Shown here in pieces: positions 40,396-52,100 of a stretch of DNA of 64,000 nucleotides. Position numbers and translations under genes: made by a program. How positions within the stretch are numbered: the first letter of the stretch is position 1; each line of letters starts with the position of its first letter. The DNA is from Phalacrocorax aristotelis (lineage: Eukaryota > Chordata > Aves > Suliformes > Phalacrocoracidae), in contig NC_134288.1 in NCBI RefSeq assembly GCF_949628215.1, positions 7,183,182-7,247,181 of the forward strand. Reading direction: 5' to 3'. The notes beneath the pieces were generated by a model. The model saw nothing but the letters and a program-made list of their open reading frames with translations. It was not told where the DNA came from and did no database searches.

Positions 40396-40667
40396 AATGG
40401 GATGTAGAGACCCTGGATTGCTGACACTCCTCCTGAAGCAAGGATTATGCTGGCTGACTTCCAAGATAGCACTCACTGATGCCTTCATTTCAGAGCAGAG
40501 GTATGAAATATTTATTGTAGGAAATTTTATGTGCCCTAGACAGTGGGCATCTTACAGCCACATCTCCTCTGGCCCCGTCCTTCTGTTGCCATGATACAGA
40601 CGCTCATGGTATTTCTTGAAGTGTTCAGTTTCCCAGGAGAACCGTAACACACTCACAGGAACATATT

Positions 40668-40673
40668 TTTATT
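40668..40673 (-). terminator. Candidate poly(A) signal of SYS1
   Basis: TTTATT on the plus strand is AATAAA on the minus strand, about 600 bases past the SYS1 stop codon. I saw no other canonical hexamer between it and the stop. Confidence 0.5.
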
Positions 40674-41270
40674 ATTATAAAAGATTTCTTCAGCAAACTG
40701 CTGTCTGACACCTCCGTGTATTAAACATGGAAACAGCAAACCAACCCATCTAACATAGGTTTCTAGGGTCTCAGCTGGTGATTCAGGGAAGTACAACTAT
40801 TTTCTTTCTCCCCATCCATTCACTTCCTTGACTTTTTTTCCAACCAAAGCCCAAACAAGTTAGAGAAGCAGCAGCTCCCAGCCCCACCGCTCACTGCGCC
40901 AGCTCCCGCAGGAAGAGCTGACCATTGCATTACCCATACTGGGCACTCCCACATTTGTTAAATTCCAGATGCTCTTCATGCATCAAGTTTTGCTACCTGG
41001 CTTTAACAGTCTCATGAGTGAAGAGTTTAAGAGCACACTCACCATACAGTCATATTAAATGCTTTGTGTTAACAAAATAAACATCTGCTCCTCCCCTGTT
41101 GTCGGCTGATGCCGGAGGAGACGTTCAAACTCATGCAGTCACCAAGGTCCGAAAGAAAAAAAACAAGTCTAAACAGACCTGCTGTGCTTCTTCAGTGATG
41201 GTTCTCAGGCATTAGATGCACTTGTGCTGGAAACAATGACATAATGCAGCATGTTGTTGCCAGAGCGAGT

Positions 41271-43113
41271 CTATACGTTGGATTTAGGGGCAGAACTGAG
41301 GGGGATTTCTCTGAGTTCTATCCTCATGCAGAGGTACTCCCCAATAGCAGCCATCAGTGCAGTGCACACAATGTGCACCAGCCACCATGTTAGAGTCGAG
41401 GGAAAGTGCGAGTTATAAATCCAGCAGCCCAGAAGGTGGAAGAAGTGAACCGTGACTGTGAAATCCAGGCACTGCTTTCCTCGGCGGATGAAGTACAGCA
41501 AGCCCAGAGCACTGCAAAGTAAGGACAGAGATTAATAACAAACTGCTCTATGCCTATGGAGAAGACGGTACAGCATTAGTGACCAGCAGCTGTCAGTGCT
41601 GATTATTTAGCTGTTTCAAAACTTCTTGAATGTTTTAAGGATGAGTTTCTTCTGACCTCTCTTCCAGCCACTGCAGCAAGACTTACATGCTTACAGCCTT
41701 TTATTTGCATGATGGCAGGGAAATGAGCTCTTAATGCAGAGAGCCAGGCAGGAATTTTTAAACTATCTCCCCCAGTAATCTTTGCCCAGGGGCAAAACAT
41801 ATTCTTGTTTATAGATCAGTGTTTGCCAAGATCCATTAATTCTAACTTTCAGTAAAATCTCTCACAGAAGTAAATCTTATTCCCAGCTGCGAAACTGTGG
41901 CAGTGAAGTGAAATGCCTTATCCAGGATCTAGCAAGTCAGGAGTTGGCACCTCCCAGCTGCCCTCAGCAGACATACTCAACCAGGCACAGGGCCTTTGGG
42001 AGATGTTTCGAGTGATGTGGTAGTTCACACTGAATTCTCTTAAAGTTTAATGTTAAGAAAGAACAAGACACAGGTGCTTCAGCTAGTTGCCAACTTACCA
42101 GGTGAGTGCATTGAGGATGAAAGCCATCATGGAGAGCCTCCCAGGTGGGGTTGAGAAGCCTAAAATCTACATGGGACTATTAGTAGGAAACCGCGGCACA
42201 AATCACAGCCCACAGCACGCAATCTCATCCCGTGGCCCAGCCGCATCAGCACTGCCCTGCGCTGATTATCATCCTTAAGAGAAGCCTGAGCAGTTACAGC
42301 AGGTCCTTCTAAGAGGTCTGTCTCTCTGCCCTGGGGGTACCTATAGAAAAGGGACAAGTCCATTTCTATACTGAGGGGTACCACCCAAACAGGGTGTGGA
42401 GCATGTGTGTCTCCATATAGGGGTCACCTATACAGGGGAGGACACCTGTCTCTATACTGGGGGCACCTATATAGGGCACCTGTCTCTATACTGGGGGGGC
42501 CACCCATACAACGAGATGCTGTCTCTACACCGGGGGCACCTATATGGGAGGGCGCCTGTCTCTACACCGGGGGCACCTACTCGGGAGGGCGCCTGTCTCT
42601 ACACCGGGGGCACCTACTCGGGAGGGCGCCTGTTTCTATACTGGGGGCAGCAGCCATACAGCAAGGTGCTGTCTCTACAGCGGAGTACCGCCTTGCCAAA
42701 GGGAAGGTGCTGGGGGCACCTACACCAACAGCAGGCCTGTCTCTACACCGGGAGCCTGCCTATGGCGGCGGAGTTGTCCCTCACACGGTGGCGGGGGGAG
42801 GCCCGTCTCCATAACGGGTGCTGTCCCTCACACCGGGGCCCGCCCGCCCGGGGAGCGGGCTCCGTCCCCCCTGCAGGGAGCCCCCCAGCGCGGCCCCGCC
42901 GCCACAGCGGCCTGCGCCGCCGGCGGCGCCCGAGCCACCCCGCGCCCTCACCTCGTCGCTGAAGACCTGGTGTAGGGAGGGCCCGGTACTGCCCAGGGTG
43001 CCGAGCAGGGCGAGCCAGAGCCCGAGCGAGCTGTAGTAGCCCGCCTGCAGCAGCACCATCTGCGCCAGGATCAGCGCCGGGTCCCACACGTAGCTGCGGA
43101 ACTGCGCCGCCAT
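41271..43113 (-). CDS. SYS1: SYS1, Golgi trafficking protein SYS1 homolog
   Basis: SYS1 is a four-pass membrane protein of the trans-Golgi that receives the small GTPase ARFRP1 and so recruits ARL1 and golgins. Three exons join in frame: 42952-43113, 42099-42166 and 41271-41511, in all 471 nt or 156 residues, the same length as human. Exon 1 gives MAAQFRSYVWDPALILAQMV, exon 2 ILGFSTPPGRLSMMAFILNA and exon 3 ALGLLYFIRRGKQCLDFTVT, ending EIPLSSAPKSNV, nearly identical to human. Four hydrophobic segments are visible. The region after the first segment (LLGTLGSTGPSLHQVFSDE) is the most diverged part. Intron 1 contains a minisatellite. Orientation relative to DBNDD2 and SDC4 is as in human. Confidence 0.98.
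42395..42740. repeat. 37-bp minisatellite in SYS1 intron 1
   Basis: Tandem units built on CTGTCTCTACACCGGGGGCA followed by CCTACTCGGGAGGGCGC repeat with an exact period of 37 bases in the core (starts at 42552, 42589 and 42626) and diverge towards both ends. The periodic peptides encoded on the plus strand are a by-product. Confidence 0.9.
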
Positions 43114-43340
43114 CGCCCGCCCGCCACAGCGCGCCGGAAGTAGGCCGCTGCAGCGCCCCCTGGCGTAGCGGAGGACCCGGCTTTGCCTCCCGGGACGGCG
43201 GGGCTTGAGCCGCGGACCCCCGACCACCGCCCCCTGACCCCGCGCCGGTCGCGATGTGCGTGACATCGCGTCACCGGGTGCTGCTGCCCCCCCCGGGTTC
43301 CGAGGCAGGTAAGCGCCCGGCCCCGGGCCGCCGGTCGGCC
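42750..43340. promoter_or_regulatory. CpG island / probable bidirectional promoter of SYS1
   Basis: CpG-dense sequence covers SYS1 exon 1 and extends about 200 bases upstream of its ATG at 43113. On the plus strand, facing away from SYS1, ATG at 43254 opens an 18-codon frame (MCVTSRHRVLLPPPGSEA) that runs into a strong donor GCAG|GTAAGC at 43308/43309. This suggests divergent transcription from the same island. Confidence 0.45.
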
Positions 43341-46300
43341 CCGGGGAGCTGAGCCTGCCCGTTAACGGGGCTTAGAACATAGATGAAACATAGAAGAAAT
43401 GATTGTTCTGGGATGTTTCCCTTCATCTCCAGGCAAGTCCCCCCAGGCGCCAAGACTGTCGGTCGCTGCTGCCCAGCCGTACCCATTTTAGCTTTAGGCC
43501 ATAGGGCACCAAGGTGTTGTTACGAGCCCCGGTGTGCCCTGGCAGCGCCTTTCCATCACAGGGCTGGTCGTGCGTAGGGCTTGGCTTCTTGTGGGAGGTT
43601 TCTGCTCGTATGTGGTGGGTTTTTTTCGTGCCTGATGAAATGGCCAGATGCCAGAGTCAGCCGTACCCCCTCTTGTCATCTGCTCTTGGCTGCCGGAGCC
43701 CATTTGGTGGCCTGCATAAGCCGTCCTGCTTGCTTAGCTTCGGATGCGAGAATTGTCACTATCTGATTACTGAAATCCCCAAGGCTGTGTGGGACGACAG
43801 AGCGTTTCAGAGATAAGGTCTTCACTGGAAAAAGGAGAGGAGGCACGCGCGGGCTGTGCGGATGGACAGGGGAGTTGCCACAGAGCTCTTGTCACCTAGA
43901 AAAGAGAGGAGGAGGAGGACAGAAGGGGAGCCCAGCTTTTATGGGAGGTGCTAGACCCACATCAGTCATGGGTGTAGAATATTTCTGGCTATGGGAACTC
44001 AGATAATGATCTCTGACATTCTCTTGTGACGTTTTTTCCATATCCCTGTATGGGAAGTTCCCTCTGCAGCTTTGCTGCGTGCTTTGCCTTCCTTGTTCTG
44101 TGGATGTCACTGCGACAAGGCAGGTTTGACACATTTTCCTCCCTGTTCCCAGACCTGCCGCTCCTAGAAAGGATTGTGCAAGGCAGAAGAGGCATGTGGT
44201 GGATGTGGGCCACTGCTGCTGAGTTCTGACTTGGGCCTTCAGAGAATCTGTTTCCGCAGAAGCTTACTTACCAGCCTTAGTCAGTGCAGAACCAGGCACG
44301 GGAAAATCCCAGCCCTATCAGCGCTGCCTGCTGCCAGCACATTGCTGAGCATGAATTGAGAGACTCAACACTTCCTCTGTTAACTCTTAGTAGAAATTGG
44401 TTTCCTTTCCTGAAATCTGTTGTGCATGGCTCTCTGAGATGTGCAAACTACCACTTAGATATTAATTTTCACTTTCCTCTTTCCTTTTCAAGCTTTTTAG
44501 GACTGACTTTATCCTTTGCCAGCAAAAATTGTGGTTGTTCAGTCATAGCTGACTAAAACTCTAAGCTAGTGTAACGGAAGCCCCGGTAGGACTGTTGGTA
44601 TAGTTGCTGGATGTCTTTCCACAGCCAAAGTCATCAGCAACAATATTTCTGATTTATCCAGTAGTCCCTGGGACCGCAAGATATGAGCTGGTGTTTTGGG
44701 AGGTGCTGACTCGAATTCCTGCCAGATTCGAGTCTCCTCCCTGCTTGGTTGCTGCTGTGTAGTTGAAGGCATCGGCAGGGCAGCAGTCATGTCAGAGGTG
44801 TGAGCTGAGGCTCCCTCCTGCCTTGTGCGGGCAGTGCACCAGCATGGACGCAGTGAAGCGCTGTGGCACAAAGACATTTGTGCTCCAAGCCAGGTGGAAC
44901 CCAGTTCCTGAATTAATTTCCTGGCTGACTTCGCGATGGCATGTTGCAGGGTCACGTCTACCCATCTGTGCTCCTGAATTCAGCTCTCCCTGCTCTCCAG
45001 GCTGCTCCAGCTAAGGGGACTGTGTCCTCCTCCTGGAAGAGAGGGTGTTCTCCCCATGCGGACCCTTGCCCCTCATCCCTGCACTGTGGGAAGGGTTTAA
45101 AGTGGACCTGGAAAGCAAACATTTTTGGGGAAATAAGTGGCATTTTCAGTTTGCCTTTCCTTCCTCTTTAGTTCAAACAAATTACAGAGATGGCGGTGGA
45201 GGAAAGATGTGTTAAAGGGAAAAAGGATGTCGAAACACAGAGATATGCTTTCTAGGGTGCCATACTAAGTGCTGCTCGCCTGGCTTCTGGTTAGAACATC
45301 CTTTTTTAACCAGCTGACTGTTTTGTGCATGACACCTGTGTGTCACAAAGAGCAGCAGGTGGAAGAAGAAGTGGTGATGTGCCCAGGACATAGCAGATGC
45401 CCTGAGAATGTACCCGAACCACGTGCAACTATCCTGGTCACTTCTTTATCAGGAGTGTGGAAGAAGAATGCCCTGTTTAGCCAGGGATTCTTTCCTTAAG
45501 AAATAGCTGTATAGGATGGTATTGTTTTTCCTCCTCAGGAATCATTGCCTAAAACAGGAAGTTGTTTATTTAGGTGATCCATATTTTACCAGCTGGTGTA
45601 CAAAGGGCAGTGCTATCTGAACTGACCTTTCCTGGGGTTTGTTTTCCTCTTGCCAGGCAGGTAGGATTTATGCTAAGGTGACCTTTTCTAAAGGGACAGT
45701 AAGGCTAAGATCATACATTTCCAGAATAACTCTGTGTTAAGTAGCTCAAAATGTGGCATGAGAGTTTTCAGTTGCTCCTCTACCCACACAGTGTGCTGAT
45801 GTGGTTTTTTCCAAAGAGCTCAGCAAACTGAACGGATTTTGGGAGTTGATACTTTTTAAAACTACATAAGGCTTCTTAGTGCTTGAGAATCATGCTCTAA
45901 GCTCATTTTAAAATCTGCCTCCAGGAACTGTGCTGAGCTTGGCTGAAGAATTCATGATCTTGAAGTGTCTAAAAGGGCTCTGCCTGTAGCCTTCTCAAGG
46001 TTATCTAGACATTTCTTTGTATCTTGTAAAAATGTGATTTCCCTCACCCTCCAGGTGCGCTGTATTTGGATGCTCCATGCCGCTTCCAGCATGTTTGTGT
46101 CATGTATTGGGAACTGGCAGGTGTTTACGTTTATTTTCAAGGTGAGAGCTAGGTAACTGTTCACTGTTGAACACTGGGTTAGGAACAATGGTGGCCAGCC
46201 AACGTTATATCTCTGCCAACTGTAATTTTTAAATGGAGAAGGGAACTGACACACCTTGAATGTGAGAATTCATCACCCAGAACAAATGTGTGGCTCAAGG

Positions 46301-48389
46301 CGTGTTTTATTTTTCTTCTGCTTTTCTCACTTGTAGTGAGGTTTTGGGAAAGTGCATTTCAGCTGTGCATTTTTTCTCTCTGGGCCTGTTTGTCCCATTG
46401 CTCTCAGTGAGTGTCATATACCCATGATTTTTCTGCATTATTCCAGAGAGAGGAGAATGTCAGCATTTTGAGAGGGGACATTTGAAGGGCAAAATGAAGC
46501 AGGCTATTTTATGTCGTGGGTTCACAGAACTGTATTATGATTTCTGTGGCTGTGTTTCCTTGCATATGAATTCTCTTGAGGTACGGTCACAGAAAGTTTT
46601 TGTGTATGGGAGGGAGGTGAATCTACACAGTGCGCTTTGAAAATGTCGTCAGTAAAGTTATGTAAATTTGTTCTCAGGGTTAGAAAATGCTTTAGGGTTG
46701 AGTTTAATTTTCTCTTCTGTTTCCAGAAGCCCAAGATTTCTATCAGTTTGCCTGAAGGATTGTGCGTGCAGGTGTGACTCTGATGGACAATGTGGTGGTC
46801 CCTGGGCCAGGTAGGCACACTGGCTCCTTTCTGTCCTGTCAAAGCAGAGCTTCCCTAGGAGGGAAAATGGTGTCCTGTGCCATGCAGGGGGACTTTTTGG
46901 CAGTGGGGGTGTGTGTTGAGGGGTATGACAACCAGGAGGAGTATGGTGTGTTGTGCTTGTTTGAAGAGGAAGTTAACAGGCAAGTTAGCAGTGTTTGTAG
47001 CCACAATACAGACAGCTGGTTTTGAAAGCATCTTTGTGGTGGCTGCTTTACCTAGAAGGAGGTGTAGAGGAGTCATGGCCATACGCACACCAATACAGGT
47101 GCCATTTAGAGAGTTAGGGAGGAGTGGAGTGTTTCTGGCCACCTTGTGCTGCTGGGGCTGTCTCCTGGCTGGCAAATGTTGCCATGGCATGGACCAGTCT
47201 TTGCACATTTGACCCGGTCCATGCGCTCTTGTTCCTCTCCATCTTATGCTGCCCACCTCTACTGGGTGTCCAGAGCTGGAGACTCACTGGAGCTGGGCTC
47301 CCCACCCACACCAGGAATGACTTTCTTCAGCTCTTCTGTGTGATGAGGTGGGGGTGCTAAGGAGGGGTAGTAATCTAGCCCACAGCACAGATTTCCCCCT
47401 CGTGTCCTTGGTGGCCTTGGATGCTGAGGTGAACTAGAGGGTAGGCAGTTCATCACTGTCCTGACCACAGAGTGATGTGTGCTACAGGAAGCTCCACCAC
47501 AGCCTCCTCCAGGCTGGTTCCTACCTTTCCCTGGATGTATGTTGTCTTCAGATCTTATTTTATTTTTTTAAACTCCAAGCAGCACTCCTTGTCACTTCAT
47601 ATTATGCCAGCCGGCTCCACGGCCAGTTCAACACGGTGCTACCAGGAGATTCTTCTGCCAGCCGTCACCTATATAGACATGGTTCTAAGAAGCAATGAGG
47701 AGACATCCTGGCCTAAGCTCGCTCCCTCTGTACCTATTCCTTCCCAAAGGAACAGGCAGTTGGGAAGGCTGCTTCACCTTAGACATCTTTTTGGTTCAAG
47801 GGTTAGCATATTAAGGTGGGACGGGGGAAGGCTACAAGGTCTCTTGGGATAGCTTTGTAGTGCTGGAGTGGGCTGAGAACCTGATCTGGCAGGGTTTGCA
47901 TCCATACCTGGCAGATGGGAACATGGCACACATGCTTTGTAGTCTGTGTGTTGCTTCACCTGCTAAGAAAGTATTTTATTCTTTACAGAGCCCCAGTGCA
48001 AACTGATGTGACTGCAGTATGAATAAGGGACCGATGCAGAGGGCATACTGGTAGGGTAGTTCAGGTGCACCTTGGGACGTTCAGAGGCTGAAATGGATGC
48101 TTTCAAGCAAATTTTCATGATCAGGCAAAGTTGTTAATGAGAGAAGAAAGACTGAAAGAGTTAAACTGCTGTTGCGGGTTTCTTTTTCCTTATCTGTGTG
48201 GGATTTTCGCACTTGCCACTTACGGAGAAAACGCACAGAGAGCTTTCATTTTCAGTCTCCAAGATCCCTGTGATGTAACACCCCGCCTGATAACCACAGC
48301 GATGACATGCTGTGGGTCGCAGAAAATCGGTCTTGGTTTTCTGTAAATGTGAAGACTGTCACTTGCGGAATGCTGCGAAAGCGGATACT
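43309..48389. other. SYS1-SDC4 intergenic region
   Basis: AT-richer sequence with no exon, repeat family or RNA gene that I can name. If the divergent transcript from the SYS1 island is real, its further exons should lie here. Confidence 0.45.
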
Positions 48390-48619
48390 ACGTCCCTGCT
48401 CCCTCCCCCTTTCTATGCCCCCCCCAGTTTCCCTTTCCCCCTTTCTATGCCCTCCCCAGTTTCCCTTTCCCCCTTTATTTCACTTCTCCCCCCCTTTCAT
48501 TTGCCTCCCCTTCTCTCCTTTCCCTTTTCTCTCTCCTTTCCCTTTTCTCTCCCCTACTTTTCCCTTTCCTTCCCCCTTCCCTTCCCCCTTCCCCCTTCCC
48601 CCCTTTCCCCTTCCCCCGG
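48390..48619 (+). repeat. Polypyrimidine tract with internal duplication
   Basis: About 230 bases of nearly pure C and T on the plus strand. Its first part holds a tandem duplication around TTTCTATGCCC and AGTTTCCCTTTCCCCC. Such tracts can form triplex DNA. It lies about 0.5-0.7 kb upstream of the SDC4 start codon. Confidence 0.85.
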
Positions 48620-48848
48620 GGGTCAGTGACTGTGGCCACGCCGGCTGGGGGGGGGGGGTCGGGGGCCCAGCCCTGCAGAGCAGGCTCCGCACCCCCACGG
48701 ACACAGCCGCCCCCACCCCCCGGGTTCCCCCCCAAGGCTGAAGTGCTTCGGAAATCAGCCTGACAGTGTCCCCAGCTCCCGGGGCCGGCATGTGCGGGGT
48801 GTGTGTGTGTGTGTGCGGTGCCGGGGGTGCGGTGCCGGGGGTGGGTGT

Positions 48849-48962
48849 GCGCGGTGCCGGGGCTGCGGGGCGGGGGGTGTGTGTGTGCGCGGTGCCGGGG
48901 CTGCGGGGCGGGGGGTGTGTGTGTGCGCGGTGCCGGGGCTGCGGGGCGGGGCTGTGCGAGCA
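48849..48962 (+). repeat. 38-bp GC-rich tandem repeat in the SDC4 promoter region
   Basis: Units beginning GCGCGGTGCCGGGGCTGCGG, followed by a GGCGGGGG and (GT)n segment, start at 48849, 48887 and 48925, an exact period of 38 bases. A (GT)n run precedes them. Confidence 0.85.
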
Positions 48963-49030
48963 TTCCCGGCGGGGCGGGGCTGTGCGGGCATTCCCGGCGG
49001 GGCGGGGGCAGTGCCGCCCCTATAAGCGCA
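48946..49030 (+). promoter_or_regulatory. SDC4 core promoter: repeated GC boxes and TATA-like box
   Basis: GGCGGGGC-type GC boxes occur near 48944, 48970 and 48998; the last two sit in a 28-bp duplication starting GCATTCCCGGCGGGGCGGGG at 48960 and 48988. A TATA-like TATAAGC at 49021-49027 follows, 80 bases before the ATG, which fits transcription starting near 49050. Sp1-type binding is inferred from the motif. Confidence 0.6.
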
Positions 49031-49106
49031 GCGGCGGCGGCGGGGGGCGGCCAGATCCCGGTTCGCCACCGCCGGCAATTCTCACGCCGCCTCCTCCGCC
49101 TCGGCC

Positions 49107-52100
49107 ATGCCGCTGCCCCGCGTCCCGCCGGTGCTCCGCGCCGCCCTGCTGCTCGGCATCCTCCTGCGAGCCGCCGCCGCCGAGTCGGTGAGTCTCCCCC
49201 ACACGCACACCCGGCAGGGAGGGGTGTTCCCGGTGCCGGGGGGAGGGAATGGCCCGGCCGTTACCCGCGGGTCTCGGCATGGCTCCCGGCTCGGGGCGCG
49301 CTTGCGGCGGGTCCCACTCACCGGTAGCCCGGGAGCTGATGGCACCGCTGCCCGCCCGGGGACCGCCCCGGCCGCTTGCCCTTCTCCGGGGAACGGGGGG
49401 GCAAAACGGCTTAATGGCAGTAGGGCAGCTCCCGTTCCTTCCTCCGGGTCCCGTGCCGCCGTCCCGGCCCCAGTGCTGCTTCCTCCCCGCGATGCCGAAG
49501 CAGCGTTGCCCTGGCCCGGTTGTGCCCCCCGCAGGACTCTTTCCCCTACCGCTACCTCTCCCGGCGGCTGTGCCGCTCCACCCGTGCCTCGTTCGCCCCC
49601 CGTGCGCTGGCGAGCCTCGTCCCGCTCCTCTGCAGCCAGGGCTGGTGGAATTAGAGCAGTACAGCGTACGAGGGTGTGTGGTAGCGATGAACTGCTGCTC
49701 CCCCTTACCAGCCTTCATCTCCAACTGCTGGTCATGGACTTCAGTCCTTTAATCCCTCTTGTACTGTGAGCGTGTGGTGGGTTAGGCACGCACAGCGCGT
49801 TACAGTGCCTGGGTAGGCTTTCCAGGCTCACCCGAGTCCGGTTGTGCCGGTACCGGATGTCTTTCTATGTGTATCAAACCTTCCTCGCTCCCGCATGGGA
49901 GTGAAAAAGTATGCATTACCACGCAGGGAATAAGAGTCGCTTAAATATATGATATGGGGAAACAGTTTGGATGCTTCAAGCCGGGCGCACGTGGGATCTT
50001 TGCAGGGAAGCAGCGATTTCAGGACTCTGCCTTCCCTGCTGTTTGCTTTTCTGCGTGTCCATCCATCTTGCTGATAGTTCAGTCGGGGCAGATTCCTCTG
50101 CTAGTCTGAAAGAGCTGCTGAGATTAAGGTAACTGCAGGAAATCAGGGCTTCTCAAAACTAAGTTTAAGCATCCACATTGCTTCCTTCTGGACTGAAGGC
50201 TGGGTGGGCAGATCAGAACTGATAAGGCTTTGCTGCTCGGTTGCTCTCTGATAGGGACACAGGCTTGGGGGGTTGCTGGTTGTGCAGTAGAAAACTCCCA
50301 CAGAGAGCATCAGTAGTAATTGGCTACTACTCTCTGCTAAGACCAACCAGCCCAAATCCACTTTACTCTAATCTCGTGTCTTTATCCCTGCTATTAAGCA
50401 CGTGAATTGCTCGTCTGAGAACTGGCCCGAACTAGTAGGGCAAACCTTTGGGGCAGACAGCATCTGGAAGTTGCGTTGACCATGTTTGGTATGAAATGCA
50501 ACTTAGTGTCCCAGGGGAATTGAGTGGTCTGCAAGCATCAGATTTCTGCAAAGATGACAAATTTTGCACAGATGTATTCTGTAAATCCTTATATAGAACT
50601 CTTACAGAGTATTTGTATCTTCTAAGGTACCTAAGATGGAGCATATGCTTGAGAAATAACACTGGCCTACTATAGAGACTTATCCAAACAAATTGTTTGG
50701 GTTACAGGCTGCTGGGGAGGAGATGAGGATGACACACTGTTTGGGAGAGTTCTGCTGGTGCTCCTCCCATGTTATTTTTTTAATAGCACTGCCAAAACGT
50801 GCAGGGCCGCACGGCATGTGGCTCTTAGTTTTTCTGTGCGGGCAGGGTGAAGACAGGTAGCTGTTTCTTAACAAGACAGGGATTGTATTTCTTGTGCTTA
50901 TGTAAGAGCACAGCTTTTGAGTGACTCGGTGCTTGAATGTTTCTCAAGCGTGTACAAACAAAAATGCCTTGGCTCTTCTCCCCTTGCGTGGCTTTCTAGT
51001 GTGGATGGGATTTCTCCCCGTGAAGCAATCTTCGATGTGTAAGAGGGTGGGGACTAGAACTGAAGTGCCGAAGCGTGACGTTGGTGCTGAGGCTGTAGGT
51101 GGGTTGCGTTACAACAGCCCAGCAGCTTTGTGCAAGAGCATCGCCTTGCTCCCCAGGGGCGGGGGGAAGTTCGAGTGAAAGCATGAGGTCTCCCAGTGTT
51201 CCTTTGCCCTCTCTGGTCAGGTGCTTTAGAAGCAAAGGCTGGGTGGGCAGGGTGCTCCCCTCTGCTTGTGCCGTGCTGTGCGAGGATGGGGTTCCTGCAG
51301 AGGATGCTTTAGGGGCCTGCAGCTGAGGATGGGGCCAAAGCCACTGGTGCAGCTGAGACATGGGATCAGTGGAGTTGATAAAGGACTTGAGGTCTGCCTT
51401 GCTTGGGCAGAATAGCATCGTAGGGCTCTCCCTGCACTTTTAGATGTTAAAAGTGCTGCTGGTGGCACAGGAGGGAAGCGGGGGTGCTCCCCTGCAGCAG
51501 AGGTGTCTGCCTGCTGCAGTCTTGGGCTCTGAGTGCCCCGAGCTCAGCAGGTCCTGAGCAGTGCTAGTGGGCTGCAAGCTTCTTCCAGCTATCCTACTTC
51601 TCTGCCTTGGAGTAAGCAGAGAAAGTCTCCATGCAGCACTAGGTCGCGTGTGTGTCCTCCACAGGGTAGACAAGCAAAAATCCCACCCAGAAGCTGCTGG
51701 CAGAGGATAGCTCGGGGAGAGGGGGAAGGGCTTGTGCTGGTTGTGGGCTCTGTTTGCTGGTTTAAAGCAATCATGCTTGGAGGCCTCCTGATTGGCAAAG
51801 CTGGTGTCTTGTTGATGATAGCTGTGTTTGGAAAGTAGTGCAGCATTATTAATCTTAAAACCGGTTTGGCTTGTCCTGCTGCCATTGATCCCCGAGGCCT
51901 GTTTTTTCTTTCAGCTCTTTGCCCAGTTTCTCATCTGTCCCTCCCAATCAAATCAAGGCATTGCTATCTGCACGTTTTACTCTATTTTACCTCCTGACTT
52001 GGCAAACTCATGGGCCAGCTGAACATGCAAAGCAAATCCTTGCTTTGCTTCAGCCTCCTTAAAACAGCAGCAGCAGAATTACAGTGTCTATGGAAATGTC

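Noticed and set aside
42396-42975. Plus-strand frames with periodic peptides in SYS1 intron 1
   Set aside because: The periodicity comes from the 37-bp minisatellite, whose period is not a multiple of three. There is no protein resemblance.
46762-47025. 87-codon plus-strand frame at 46.8 kb
   Set aside because: The peptide looks fairly balanced, but there is no recognisable family, no clear splice context and no promoter. Kept out for lack of support.
48475-49078. Repeat-rich frames (GKGEGKG and HTHPRHR types) before SDC4
   Set aside because: They translate the polypyrimidine tract and the 38-bp tandem repeat and have no independent support.
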